Source: Rufibacter ruber (GTDB lineage: Bacteria > Bacteroidota > Bacteroidia > Cytophagales > Hymenobacteraceae). Taken from it: a stretch of DNA of 64,000 nucleotides. The position numbers and the translations under genes were made by a program. The number at the start of each line of letters is the position of its first letter. Position 1 is the first letter of the stretch. The notes under the pieces were generated by a model that did no database searches, was not told where the DNA came from, and saw nothing but the letters and a program-made list of their open reading frames with translations. The DNA lies in contig NZ_LRMM01000012.1 in the NCBI RefSeq assembly GCF_001647275.1, positions 1 through 64,000 on the forward strand, written 5' to 3'. Below, piece after piece: positions 25,650-35,325 of this stretch.

Positions 25650-28529
25650 ATGATATTCTCCAGACTGAAAGATTATTACTTGGCATTAGGCTCCTTTGTA
25701 CTGGTGCTGGGGATAACTCTTTACGCCTATTATGTCTCTAAAACCAGTGACCAGGAGCAGGACGCGCAGGTGTTTAAGCTACGCACTGAACAGGTGCGGG
25801 AAACGCTGGAGCGGCGCATGGGCAACTATCTGCAGATTTTAAAAGGGGTAGACGGTCTGTTTACCGCCTCAGACACGGTCACCTACCAGGATTTTAAGCG
25901 GTATGTCTCCTCGCTGCAGATTGAGAAGACCTACCCGGGGGTGCAGGGCTTTGGGTATGCCGCCATGCTCACCCCAGAGCAGGTGCCCACCATGGAAGCC
26001 CGTATGCAGAGCATTGGGTTCACCAACTTCAAGGTAGCCCCCGCCTCGCCCCGCACAGAGTATTCCTCCATTATTTTCTTAGAACCCATGGATGCCCGCA
26101 ACCGGCGGGCCCACGGGTTTGACATGTTTCATGACCCCATCAGGCGCGAGGCCATGGAGGCGGCCCGTGATTTTAACGCCCCCGCTATTACCGGCATTGT
26201 GACCCTACGGCAGGAAGAGAACGACAAGGTGGGGCAGCCGGGGCTATTGATCTACATGCCAGTCTACTACCAGAATGCTGAGCCGGTCGCGCTGGAAGAG
26301 CGGCGGCGGCTGCTCAAAGGCTTTGTTTACGCGCCCTTTAGGGCCAAGGACTTGATGAACAGTACCATTGGCAGGGAACTGAAAGATATCTCCATCTCCA
26401 TCTATGATGGCAAGAAGCCCAAGCCGGAGTCCCTCATCTATACCAATGACACCACTGATGCAAAACTGGACACCAGCGGCCGTAAGCTGTACCTGACCGA
26501 GGTGATGCGCATAGCCGGCCGTACCTGGACCCTTGAGTTCAAGCCCAGAGAATCTTTCTCTGACCAGAGGGGCATAGACGAACACAACCTTATCCTGTTG
26601 GCGGGGGGCATTATCAGCCTTCTGATCTTCTTTGTGGTATGGTCGCAGCAGCGGTACCTGCAGTCAAACCAGCTCACGGAGCTGGTCACCAACAATACCA
26701 CCGCGGGTCTGTTCATGTTAGACAAGAAAGGGTACTGCACGTTTCAGAACCCGGCCGCAGAAAAACTTTTGGGCTACAGCAATGATGATTTAAGGCAAAG
26801 GCCGTTCCATGAGCTGGTACACCGGAAGCAGGAGATGGGTAACCTGGCCCCGGAGTTGAACTCCCAGAAAGCCCATGCCTTTGAAGACATCTTTATCTGC
26901 CGGAACGGTAAAACAATTCCGGTGGCCTGCGCGTCCAGGCAGGTAAAGCAGGGCGGGGAGATAGAGGGCTTCATTCTGGAGGTGCGTGACGTGACCGAGG
27001 AAAGAAAAGCCCAGCAGGCCCTGGTAGAAAGCGAGGCCCGTTTCAGGAGCATGGCAGACAGCGCCCCTGTCATGGTCTGGATGACAGATGACCAGAACAG
27101 CTGCACCTACGTGAACCGCCAGTGGCTGGAGTACACCGGCACCACCCTGCAAGATAGCCTGGGTGATCACTGGTTGGCCCTGGTGCACCCAGATGACAAG
27201 GCAAAAGCCTTCCAGATTTTCAATGCCGCCACAGAAAGCCAGACAGAGTTTCAGAGTGAGTTCCGCCTGCGGCGGCATGACGGTGAGTTCCGCTGGATGA
27301 TGAACACGGGCAGCCCCCGTTTTGGCGCAGAGGGCAACTTCCTGGGCTATATTGGCTCGGCCTTAGATATCACTGAGCGCATTCTCATGGAGAACCGCCT
27401 CAAAAGCAACGCTGAGATGCTGCAGCAGATCTTTATGCAGGTGCCGGCTATTGTGGGGCTGGTGAGAACCAAAGACTTGCAATACACCCTGGTGAACGCT
27501 TACCTGCGGGAGTTCTATGACGGCCGGGCAATGGTAGGGGTGCGGGCCCCAGATGCTTTGCCTCTCTCGCAGCAGGAGCAGTTTACCAGAATCATACAGA
27601 ACATAGCCCAAACCGGTGAGCCTTACATTGGGCAGGAGGTGCCGGTGTATTTTGATGAAACTCCCGCTGGCCAGGAGCATGTGCGCTTCTTTAACATGGT
27701 GTATGAGCCCATCAAAAACCGCAAAGGCGAAGTCACCTCTGTGCTGACCTTTGCGGTTGAGGTGACCGAGCAGGTGTTGAGCCGGGAGCAGCTGTCTGTG
27801 ATCAACGAGGAGCTGAACCGCAAAAACAAGGAGCTGACCCGCATTAACAATGACCTGGACAGTTTTGTCTACACCGCCTCGCATGACCTGAGGTCGCCGC
27901 TGGCCAATCTGGAGGGGCTTACCACCGCCCTCTTAGAAAATGCCGAAGAGAAGCCCCAGGGGGAAGATGACGAAGACCGCATGCTGTTGCAGATGGTGGC
28001 TTCTTCCATCGCTAAGTTAAAGGGTACTATCCATGACCTGACAGAGATTACCAAGGTGCAGAAAGACCTGGAGTCACAGGCAGAGGAGCTAGCCTTCTCA
28101 GAGGTGCTCACTAGCATAGAAGAAGACATTCACGGCATGATCCAGGAGGCGGGGGTGACCGTGCAGAGGGAGTTTGCCGTGCCGCAGATCAGGTATGCGC
28201 GTAAAAACCTGCGCAGTATTCTCTACAACCTGGTCTCCAACGCCATCAAGTACCGGGAGCCCACCCGCCCCCTGCAGGTCAACGTACGCACCCGGCGCGA
28301 AGGCGAATATGTGGTGCTCACCGTGCAAGACAACGGGTTGGGCATACGGGAAGACCAGCAGGAAAAGCTGTTTACCATGTTCAGGAGGTTCCACTCGCAC
28401 GTAGAGGGGACCGGCATTGGGCTTTACATTGTGAAACGCATCATTGAGAACAACGGCGGCTACATTGAGGTAGAGAGCGAGCCGGGCAAAGGCAGCACCT
28501 TCACTGTGCATTTCAAAGAAGAAGCGTAA
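25650..28529 (+). CDS. CHASE/multi-PAS sensor histidine kinase
   Basis: A 959-aa membrane kinase. A first helix (about 10-28) and a second (about 308-328) enclose an extracytoplasmic CHASE domain (for example GVQGFGYAAM near 94). Three PAS domains follow (about 340-455, 460-580 and 585-720), then a coiled linker (ELNRKNKELTRINNDLDSF). H745 in ASHDLRSPL is the phospho-acceptor. The ATPase domain has NLVSNAIKY, DNGLGIRE and GTGIGLYIVKRI. No receiver domain or response-regulator gene is adjacent, so it is an orphan kinase. CHASE domains bind small extracellular ligands; the ligand is unknown. Confidence 0.92.
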   Translation: MIFSRLKDYYLALGSFVLVLGITLYAYYVSKTSDQEQDAQVFKLRTEQVRETLERRMGNYLQILKGVDGLFTASDTVTYQDFKRYVSSLQIEKTYPGVQGFGYAAMLTPEQVPTMEARMQSIGFTNFKVAPASPRTEYSSIIFLEPMDARNRRAHGFDMFHDPIRREAMEAARDFNAPAITGIVTLRQEENDKVGQPGLLIYMPVYYQNAEPVALEERRRLLKGFVYAPFRAKDLMNSTIGRELKDISISIYDGKKPKPESLIYTNDTTDAKLDTSGRKLYLTEVMRIAGRTWTLEFKPRESFSDQRGIDEHNLILLAGGIISLLIFFVVWSQQRYLQSNQLTELVTNNTTAGLFMLDKKGYCTFQNPAAEKLLGYSNDDLRQRPFHELVHRKQEMGNLAPELNSQKAHAFEDIFICRNGKTIPVACASRQVKQGGEIEGFILEVRDVTEERKAQQALVESEARFRSMADSAPVMVWMTDDQNSCTYVNRQWLEYTGTTLQDSLGDHWLALVHPDDKAKAFQIFNAATESQTEFQSEFRLRRHDGEFRWMMNTGSPRFGAEGNFLGYIGSALDITERILMENRLKSNAEMLQQIFMQVPAIVGLVRTKDLQYTLVNAYLREFYDGRAMVGVRAPDALPLSQQEQFTRIIQNIAQTGEPYIGQEVPVYFDETPAGQEHVRFFNMVYEPIKNRKGEVTSVLTFAVEVTEQVLSREQLSVINEELNRKNKELTRINNDLDSFVYTASHDLRSPLANLEGLTTALLENAEEKPQGEDDEDRMLLQMVASSIAKLKGTIHDLTEITKVQKDLESQAEELAFSEVLTSIEEDIHGMIQEAGVTVQREFAVPQIRYARKNLRSILYNLVSNAIKYREPTRPLQVNVRTRREGEYVVLTVQDNGLGIREDQQEKLFTMFRRFHSHVEGTGIGLYIVKRIIENNGGYIEVESEPGKGSTFTVHFKEEA

Positions 28530-28543
28530 CCCGGCACCTGGCA

Positions 28544-28589
28544 CCAACTGAAACGCGGCTCTTTATTAAGAGCCGGGCGTTTCAGTTGG
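28544..28589. terminator. Long hairpin after the CHASE kinase gene
   Basis: CCAACTGAAACGCGGCTCTT pairs with AAGAGCCGGGCGTTTCAGTTGG over a TATT loop. It sits 14 bp past the stop. Its sequence differs from the dispersed palindromes and no clear T-run follows, so the terminator assignment is tentative. Confidence 0.55.
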
Positions 28590-28602
28590 TGGGCGCTTTG
28601 CG

Positions 28603-28768
28603 TTAGACCTTGTTTACATTTTGCTTTTGCAGGCGAAAGCGGGGAGCGAAAGGTTCTTCTATCCCGTTTTTAGGGCGGCATAGCCGCGCGCTGGGGCGAG
28701 GCAAACGCCAGGGCAGGCTCTTTTGAGGCCCGTTGGCAGCGCAAAAGACACATGTAAACCTGCTCTTA
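28603..28768. repeat. MITE-like element, copy B, with 28-bp terminal inverted repeats
   Basis: Left end 28603-28630 and right end 28741-28768 are inverted copies matching at about 20 of 28 positions, with identical cores GTTTACAT and CTTTTGC. The inside aligns with copy A at 23564-23719 in opposite orientation. The right end supplies the TAA stop of the minus-strand lipoprotein gene. No transposase; a non-autonomous element is likely. Confidence 0.65.
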
Positions 28769-29338
28769 GGTGAGCAACGGAAGTAAAAGATCTGGGTCTA
28801 CTTTCTTGAGCAGCTCCTCTACCTGTTGCCGGGTGAAACGCCCGTTCACTTGCAGCATGAGAAAGTTGTTGCCGTATTTACGGTACCCCACAAGTTCCTG
28901 CACCTGGTTGTTGGCCTGTCTCATTTTGAATTGAAGCGCGCCTGCCGCCTCATCCAGCAGGGGCAAGTTGGCATAGCTTTCCTTCTGAAGCACCTGGTCC
29001 AGCTCCTGGGTAAGCCCTTTTTCCAGAAGTTTCTGAGACTTGCGGTTGGTGGGGGTAAAGGTCAGCACCCTGATAGAAGAGATGTTGGCCAGCGCCGCCT
29101 TCAGGGTGCTGTCAGTTGTTCCGCTGGAGAGGTACCTGGTTACCAGGCCCACGGGCAGGCTGGTGCCTTTGAAGCCGGCCTGGTCTCTGTATTTCTGAAA
29201 GAAGTCGGTGGTGGTCTGTGCCGGGGGCAGGTTGCTGGTACTGCTGCAGGATTGCACCGCCATCACCGCCAGGAACAGGAGGGGGATAAGCAGGCGGTGA
29301 AGCCTCCGGGGAATATGGTAAAGGATTGGCTGTGTCAT
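28766..29338 (-). CDS. DUF4252-type lipoprotein
   Basis: A 190-aa exported protein. The N-terminus is a long signal peptide ending in the lipobox VQSC near residue 31. The mature part contains DFFQKYRDQAGFKGTSLPVG and LMLQVNGRFTRQQVEELL, patterns of the DUF4252 lipoproteins of Bacteroidota. Function unknown. The stop codon lies within the terminal repeat of the MITE-like element, so the gene end may have been reshaped by the insertion. Confidence 0.75.
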   Translation of the reverse strand: MTQPILYHIPRRLHRLLIPLLFLAVMAVQSCSSTSNLPPAQTTTDFFQKYRDQAGFKGTSLPVGLVTRYLSSGTTDSTLKAALANISSIRVLTFTPTNRKSQKLLEKGLTQELDQVLQKESYANLPLLDEAAGALQFKMRQANNQVQELVGYRKYGNNFLMLQVNGRFTRQQVEELLKKVDPDLLLPLLT

Positions 29339-29346
29339 TTTCTTCT

Positions 29347-29382
29347 GTTTTTAGCCTGTTTTACGGAAAATAGGCTAAAAAC
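29347..29382. repeat. Intergenic palindrome, TTAGCCTG variant
   Basis: GTTTTTAGCCTGTTTT, loop ACGG, AAAATAGGCTAAAAAC. The TTAGCC/GGCTAA pair keeps the stem although the bases differ from other copies. In the rest of the 483-bp gap 29339-29821 I see only T/C-rich non-coding sequence and the upstream region of the sigma factor. Confidence 0.85.
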
Positions 29383-29821
29383 GCTGATCTGCCCCTTGCT
29401 GCTTTCTGCAGATGCCTCCGGGTGGTTGCCTGTAAAAGCGAAACAGCCAAAGCATTGCCTCTTTTTTAGCCATTTCAGAAATAAAAACCGCCTGCCTTTG
29501 GAATTATGGGAAAGTGTGGCTACATTCGGTTTTGTTGTGTGAAATCTGCTGCTGCCAGCACGGCTGCTTCTGTTCTTTCTCAGGCATGGCCAGCCCAGAG
29601 TTTCTGTGATCGTTTGGCCCTGCTTTGCCTTACTACTGCTACAAGAGGTGCGCGTCTAGCTTGGTGCAGAGCGTGCCATTGCTATACATATTACTAGCCA
29701 GCTGCTTTCTTTGAGCTTCTGGGATGTTTCATCTGCCCTCCCCCGCACTAGTTTTCTCTGCGGCCTGTGCCGTTAAAATTGTTGTAGGCTAATTAAATAT
29801 TACTTTGAGTTTAGTGGACAG

Positions 29822-30400
29822 ATGGAAAGCGCTGAAAAAGAACTTTATGTGCTGAGCAGACTGAAGTCCGGAGATGAGCAGGCGTTTGAGGAGATTTACA
29901 GGCAGTACGCGTATTCTTTGACTGAGTTTGCGAGCTCCAAGCTGGCCTCACTGGAGGAGGCGCAGGATCTGATACATGACCTGTTTGTCTATCTCTGGAC
30001 AGAGCGCGGCACCCTCCAGATCACCGGTTCCCTCAAGGGTTTCCTGTTTGCCGCTGCCCGGTACCGGGTCATAGACCACATTCGCAAGAACATTACCCGC
30101 AGCAAGTACGCAAACGCCGTGCAGGCGCTGGAGCCCACCCCCGTGTACCAGCTGGAGAAAGAGCTGGAGGCGCAGGAACTGGGCGGCCTCCTGGAGAACG
30201 CCGTTGCCCGCCTTTCACCGCGGGTGCAGGAAGTTTACCGCCTGAGCCGCCATGAAGAATTGAGTATTGCTGAGATTGCCTCTGAGCTCAACCTCTCTGA
30301 CCAGACCGTGAAGAACCAACTGGGCACCGCCCTCAAGCACCTGCGGCGGGTGGCGGTGAAAGCCTCGGTCTGGCTTTTGCTGGCGGCTGGCCTCTCCTAA
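29822..30400 (+). CDS. ECF RNA polymerase sigma factor (Bacteroidota SusC-linked type)
   Basis: A 192-aa sigma-70 family factor with region 2 (about 20-90, including AQDLIHDLFVYLW) and region 4 (about 135-185, including ELSIAEIASELNLSDQTVKNQL). It precedes a FecR-type anti-sigma gene and a SusC gene with an STN domain. This is the arrangement in which an outer-membrane transporter signals through FecR to free the sigma factor, which then drives the transporter operon. Confidence 0.93.
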   Translation: MESAEKELYVLSRLKSGDEQAFEEIYRQYAYSLTEFASSKLASLEEAQDLIHDLFVYLWTERGTLQITGSLKGFLFAAARYRVIDHIRKNITRSKYANAVQALEPTPVYQLEKELEAQELGGLLENAVARLSPRVQEVYRLSRHEELSIAEIASELNLSDQTVKNQLGTALKHLRRVAVKASVWLLLAAGLS

Positions 30401-30433
30401 GCCGTTTATCCCATTTCTGGAAAACATTCTTTA

Positions 30434-30489
30434 AGAAGTTTCTGTTTTGGGGCTGTTTTCTGAAAAACAGCCCCAAAACAGAAACTTCT
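30434..30489. repeat. Intergenic palindrome, GGGGCTG variant, extended arms
   Basis: AGAAGTTTCTGTTTTGGGGC and its complement around a T/A loop: 56 bp, one of the longest copies. It starts 34 bp after the sigma-factor stop. The 426-bp gap 30401-30826 holds this and one further palindrome; I see no real gene. Confidence 0.92.
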
Positions 30490-30652
30490 CTTCCCGCTCA
30501 GGGGTGACACCAGCTGTCCTGAATAAGGCAACAGTGGTGACCTCTCTGCTGCAGAAAAGGTGTGAGGTCTCCTGCCATTCCGGCGGCAGGTGCGGCCAGA
30601 TCCCTTTGCCTCTTTTCTTTTAAAATCCCTCCTTCGGCGCAGCCGTTCCAGC

Positions 30653-30700
30653 CTTCCTGTTTTAGGGCTGTTTTTCAGAAAACAGGTCAAAAACAGGAAG
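30653..30700. repeat. Intergenic palindrome, AGGGCTG variant
   Basis: CTTCCTGTTTTAGGGCTG, loop, AACAGGTCAAAAACAGGAAG. The outer arms are perfect, while the inner part has mismatches. Confidence 0.78.
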
Positions 30701-30826
30701 ACTGGTGGCGCCCCGCCAGAAAAGAAACAGCGCCTACGAAGTCTTCGGGGAAAAAGTTTGATTTTTTTCCGAAGGGTATAGTACTCCTGCCGCGCTCATC
30801 CGACTTTCTGTCATAACCCACCTGAG

Positions 30827-31816
30827 ATGAGCAAAAAGGACATCAGTGATTTGTTAGATAGGTACCTGGCCGGGGAGTGCACGCCTGAGGAGGCGCAGCA
30901 GGTAGAAGCGTGGCTGGCCAATCTGCAGCAGGAGAAAAACCAGTGGCAGAAGCTAGGGGAGCCAGAACGGGAACAGCTGCTCTCCTCTGTTTTTGCCAAC
31001 ATTAAAAATACCATTTCGCCAGAGACCAGGGTGGTGCAGATGCCGGTACGCAACCGGTGGCGTATGATCTCAGCCCTGGCGGCGGCCTTTTTGATAGGGG
31101 CTTTGGTTTACACCTTCTGGGGCCAGCTTGTGCAGAACAGAAATGAGCAGGAGGCTTATATGGCGGTGCAGGCCCAGAAGGGCCATCGTAAACGCCTGAC
31201 TCTGCCAGACGGCACGCACCTGTGGCTCAATGCCGGCTCCAGCCTGAAGTACCCCGTCTCCTTCAATCAGAAAAACCGGGAGGTGTTCTTAGAGGGCGAA
31301 GGCTTTTTTGAGGTGGCCCATAACCCTGAGAAACCCTTTGTAGTGCGTACCGGCTCTCTGAGCACCAAGGTGTTGGGTACGGTTTTCAATGTGAACGCCT
31401 ACCCGGAAAAGGAAACGGTGCAGGTGACCCTGGTTTCTGGCAGGGTGCTGCTGGAGCAGAACCAACAGGAACTTGCTTCATCTATGGAGCTGGCGCCGCG
31501 GCAGGCCGCTACTTTCTCAAAGAAATCTGGCAATCTGCGCCGGCAGGAGGTGCGGCACGTGGAGGAGTTCTACGCCTGGACAGAGGGTAGGCTGGTGTTT
31601 CAGGAGACGCCTCTGCAGGAGGCGCTGCTGCGGTTAGAGCGGGCCTACGGGGTGTCGCTTGCCGCAGAGGGGCAGGTGGCCAACTGTACCATTACCGGAA
31701 CCTTCAAGGTGGAGCAGCCGCTGGCTCAGGTCATGCAGATCATCTCCATTTCTACCGGGGGCACCTTTGCCCCGGCGGGTGCGGGCGGTGTACTGCATGG
31801 GGCTGGCTGTGACTAA
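30827..31816 (+). CDS. FecR-family anti-sigma factor
   Basis: A 329-aa inner-membrane protein. The cytoplasmic N-terminal anti-sigma region (about 1-70) begins ISDLLDRYLAGECTPEEAQQ. One transmembrane helix spans about 76-96. The periplasmic FecR domain (about 110-210) contains RKRLTLPDGTHLWLNAGS, and a DUF4974-like C-terminus ends the protein (about 255-329). It should hold the upstream sigma factor until the SusC partner's STN domain contacts its periplasmic end. Confidence 0.92.
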   Translation: MSKKDISDLLDRYLAGECTPEEAQQVEAWLANLQQEKNQWQKLGEPEREQLLSSVFANIKNTISPETRVVQMPVRNRWRMISALAAAFLIGALVYTFWGQLVQNRNEQEAYMAVQAQKGHRKRLTLPDGTHLWLNAGSSLKYPVSFNQKNREVFLEGEGFFEVAHNPEKPFVVRTGSLSTKVLGTVFNVNAYPEKETVQVTLVSGRVLLEQNQQELASSMELAPRQAATFSKKSGNLRRQEVRHVEEFYAWTEGRLVFQETPLQEALLRLERAYGVSLAAEGQVANCTITGTFKVEQPLAQVMQIISISTGGTFAPAGAGGVLHGAGCD

Positions 31817-31906
31817 ACCCACCTGCCACAGAGAAGAGAGCGGGCGCCAGGCCAGCTACTTTTCCTTCGGCTTCTAAGAATTTAACCCTACTCCAAACAT
31901 ACAAAC

Positions 31907-34900
31907 ATGCTTTTCTTCTTTAGACGGAACAGGACGGTACAGCACGTGCTCAGGTGCGCTTGCCTTACCTTGCTCCTGGCTATGACCCTGCAAATAAGCT
32001 TTTCGGCAGGCCTGAACGCCCAGGGAATTCTGGAGCGGAGAGTCTCGCTCTCAATGGTGAACAAGCCTTTAAAGGAGGTGCTGCAGGCCCTGAACCAGAA
32101 AACCAGCGTTGACTTTGTGTACAGCTCTAAGGTAGATGTACACAAAGTGGTGTCTGTGCAGGCTCAGAACAAAGAACTACGCCAGGTTCTAAAAGACGTG
32201 CTGACCCCTACCCGGCTAGATTATGAGGTGGTGGGAACCAGCATTGTGATCAAAGAAAGCCCTGTGCCCACACCGGTGCCTGTGCTCAAAAAGTCGGCGG
32301 CGGCTGCCCCCTCATTGCCGGTGGTAGTACCCGTGCGGGGGAAAGTGGTAGATGACAAAGGCGAACCGCTGCCGGGGGTAACGGTTCTGGTCAAAGGGAC
32401 CCAGACCGCTACCGTGACAGATGCAAACGGTGCTTTTTCAATTGAAGCCCCCGCCAATGCCTCCCTTATGGTCTCTTACCTGGGTTTCCTGACGCAGGAG
32501 GTCAAAGTGGGCAGCCAGCAGGAGTTGACGGTGAAGCTGGTGCCAGACCCCGTGGCTTTGGGTGAAGTAGTGGTGACGGGGTACACGGTGCAGGAGAAAC
32601 GCGTGGTGACCGGGGCTATTGGCCAGATTAAAAGCCGCGAGATTGCCAACATGCCCATCCAGTCGTTTGATCAGGCCATGCAAGGGCGTCTGGCCGGGGT
32701 GCAGGTGCAGACGGCGTCTGGGGTGCCTGGCGGAAAAGTGAGTATCAACATCAGGGGTATGGGGTCTATTACCGCTGGGAATGAGCCGCTCTACATTGTA
32801 GACGGGGTGCAGATCAACTCAGAAGATGATGCCGGGGGCACCGTGGGCACCAACCCCCTTTCGTTCCTGAACCCCAATGACATTGAGTCAATTGAGGTTT
32901 TGAAAGATGCCGCCGCGGCCTCTATCTACGGAGCCCAGGCGGCCAACGGCGTGGTGCTCATCACCACCAAAAGCGGGGATGAAGGCCCCACCAAGATCAG
33001 CGTGAACATGTACCGGGGATTTGCCTCGCCGCTGCCGCTCATAAAAATGATGGACAGCCAGCAGTACCTGGATGTGCGCATGGAAGCTTACCGCAACCGC
33101 TACCCAGACCGCACAGAGGGGGCCATCAGAACAGAGGTGCTGCAGGAAAGCATGCTCCCCATCAACATGACAGATGCGCAGCTTGCCGCCCTGCCTACGT
33201 ATGACTGGCAGAAGGCAGCCTTCAGGACCGGTGATATTTATGATGTGGAGCTGGCCGCCTCCGGCGGAAACAAGACCACCACCTACCGTCTCTCTGCCTC
33301 TTACAACAGCAGCGAGGGCAACCTGATTGGCATTGACTTCTCCCGCGCCACCGCAAAACTGAGAGTACAGCACAAACCCACGCGCAAGCTCACCATCAGC
33401 ACCAACATCAACCTGAGTAACATAGTGCAGAACGGGACGCAGCAGTCAGCGGGGTCAACGGGCTTTATGTCAGCGCCGCAGTTTTCATCACCTATGATTC
33501 TGCCGTTCATTCCCATCACGCTGGAAGATGGTTCGCCTAACAACCCGTTGGGTGGCTTCCCGGGGGAACTGCGCTACAACCCCATCTACACGGCAGAGGT
33601 AAACTTTATTCAGGGCAAAACCCGGGCGCTGTACAGCAACATCATCCTCAGCTATGACATCACCAAAGACCTCAATTTCAAGTCTACCTGGGGGCTTGAC
33701 TACCGCAACATCAACGCAGAGCAATACCTGGATCCCAGAACCCATGAGGCGTATGCCCGCCGGGGGTATCTTTCCATCCGGAACAGGGAATCCAGCACTG
33801 TCTCTGGTACCCAGGCCCTGACGTACAGCAAACGGTTTGCCGGTGGGCACCGGTTAACGGCCTTGGCTGGGGCAGAGTACCGTGATTACAGCCGGCAGAT
33901 CTCCTTTTCAGCGGGTGAAGGCTTTTCTACCTACCAGTTCAGGCACATGTCAGGGGCGGCCACCATTCTTTCTTCTACCGGCTCCTGGACCGGCTACCGG
34001 CAGTTAGGGTTTTTCTCACAGGCCAACTATGACTATAAGAAGAAGTACATGGCCAGCGCTATTTTGCGCTATGACGGTTCCTCTAAGTTTGGTGCCAACA
34101 ACCGCTTTGGGTTGTTTCCGGCGTTTTCAGCGGGTTGGGACATTGCCGCAGAAGACTTCCTGAAAGACGTGCGCTGGGTAGATCAGTTCAAACTGCGGGT
34201 GGGGTACGGTGAAACCGGGAACAGCGCCATTGACCACTTTGCCTCCAGAGGCCTTTTTACCGGTTCCAGCAGCTATGGCGGGCAGCCGGCCATACAGCCC
34301 AGCTCACTTGAAAACCCAGACCTGCGGTGGGAGCGCAACGCCTCTACCAATTTGGGGGTTGATTTCTCGCTTTTCAGAAAGAGGTTGAGCGGCTCAGTAG
34401 ATGCATTCCACAGAAGAAGCAAAGACCTGTTGCTGGAGCAGCCGGTGCCGTGGTACGGCGGGTATGAGAGCATGTACCGCAACGTGGGCGAAGTGGTGAA
34501 CCGTGGCCTGGAGGTAGAACTGAACGGCGAGGTGCTACGGCTTGGGGGCTTCCAGTGGAATTCTGGTTTCAACATCACGTTCATGGACAATGAGGTGACC
34601 AAGCTGTATGAGGGCCTGAATGGCGAATCTCTGCCCGGTAACCCGTCTGTCCGGATTGGCCACCCGCTCAGAACCAATTTTGTGGCGCAGTACGCGGGGG
34701 TGAATTCGGCCACCGGCCGCCCTATGTGGTGGTCTGGGAACGGGACATTGACCTATAACCCGGGAGCCCAGGGCACCAACAGCTACACCCCGTATGGCCG
34801 CGGCAGCCAGTTAGCCAAATACTTTGGCGGCTTTACCAACACCCTCTCCTTTAAAGGGATTGAAGTTTCTGCCCTGTTCCAGTATGACATGGGGCGGGAG

Positions 34901-35323
34901 TACCTCAATGAGCAGAACAGAACCTGGTACCGCAACGGCCAGGGGGCCAGAAACGGACTGGAGAGAATCTACCTGATGCGCTGGACTGAGCCGGGGCAGG
35001 TAACCCCAGTGCCCAGGGCCATTAACGGCGGGGCAGAGACAGACGGGGCTACGCACATTCTCTCTTCCTCCAGGTTTCTGGAAGACGCCTCCTACATCCG
35101 GTTCAAGCAACTTGCCGCGTCTTATGCCATTCCGGCCAGGTTCCTGAGCAAATTCAAGATCTCCAGCGCGCGGGTGTACGCGCAGGCGGTGAACCTCTAC
35201 ACCTGGACCGCCTGGACCGGTTATGACCCGGAGTTCCTCATTGATGACGAGAATTTCACCTCTAACCAAGGGGTAGTACCCCAAACCCGCAGCTATACGC
35301 TGGGTGTTGAGTTTGGCTTTTAA
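31907..35323 (+). CDS. SusC/RagA-family TonB-linked outer membrane transporter with STN domain
   Basis: A 1138-aa outer-membrane receptor. A signal peptide ends near residue 38. Next are an STN domain (about 45-118) for FecR signalling, a carboxypeptidase-D-like domain (about 143-210; RGKVVDDKGEPLPGVTV), a TonB plug (about 225-345; GRLAGVQVQTASGVPGG and PLYIVDGVQI) and a 22-strand-type barrel. It lies 2 bp before the SusD homologue. It should import a large or rare nutrient; the substrate cannot be told, since no polysaccharide-degrading enzyme accompanies it. Confidence 0.94.
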   Translation: MLFFFRRNRTVQHVLRCACLTLLLAMTLQISFSAGLNAQGILERRVSLSMVNKPLKEVLQALNQKTSVDFVYSSKVDVHKVVSVQAQNKELRQVLKDVLTPTRLDYEVVGTSIVIKESPVPTPVPVLKKSAAAAPSLPVVVPVRGKVVDDKGEPLPGVTVLVKGTQTATVTDANGAFSIEAPANASLMVSYLGFLTQEVKVGSQQELTVKLVPDPVALGEVVVTGYTVQEKRVVTGAIGQIKSREIANMPIQSFDQAMQGRLAGVQVQTASGVPGGKVSINIRGMGSITAGNEPLYIVDGVQINSEDDAGGTVGTNPLSFLNPNDIESIEVLKDAAAASIYGAQAANGVVLITTKSGDEGPTKISVNMYRGFASPLPLIKMMDSQQYLDVRMEAYRNRYPDRTEGAIRTEVLQESMLPINMTDAQLAALPTYDWQKAAFRTGDIYDVELAASGGNKTTTYRLSASYNSSEGNLIGIDFSRATAKLRVQHKPTRKLTISTNINLSNIVQNGTQQSAGSTGFMSAPQFSSPMILPFIPITLEDGSPNNPLGGFPGELRYNPIYTAEVNFIQGKTRALYSNIILSYDITKDLNFKSTWGLDYRNINAEQYLDPRTHEAYARRGYLSIRNRESSTVSGTQALTYSKRFAGGHRLTALAGAEYRDYSRQISFSAGEGFSTYQFRHMSGAATILSSTGSWTGYRQLGFFSQANYDYKKKYMASAILRYDGSSKFGANNRFGLFPAFSAGWDIAAEDFLKDVRWVDQFKLRVGYGETGNSAIDHFASRGLFTGSSSYGGQPAIQPSSLENPDLRWERNASTNLGVDFSLFRKRLSGSVDAFHRRSKDLLLEQPVPWYGGYESMYRNVGEVVNRGLEVELNGEVLRLGGFQWNSGFNITFMDNEVTKLYEGLNGESLPGNPSVRIGHPLRTNFVAQYAGVNSATGRPMWWSGNGTLTYNPGAQGTNSYTPYGRGSQLAKYFGGFTNTLSFKGIEVSALFQYDMGREYLNEQNRTWYRNGQGARNGLERIYLMRWTEPGQVTPVPRAINGGAETDGATHILSSSRFLEDASYIRFKQLAASYAIPARFLSKFKISSARVYAQAVNLYTWTAWTGYDPEFLIDDENFTSNQGVVPQTRSYTLGVEFGF

Positions 35324-35325
35324 GC

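Noticed and set aside
28826-29542. 238-codon plus-strand frame opposite the DUF4252 lipoprotein
   Set aside because: The minus-strand frame has a signal peptide and lipobox; this one is its antisense shadow extended through a palindrome.
30562-30816. 84-codon open frame upstream of the FecR gene
   Set aside because: It spans a palindrome, and a second overlapping frame is equally open. No family features.
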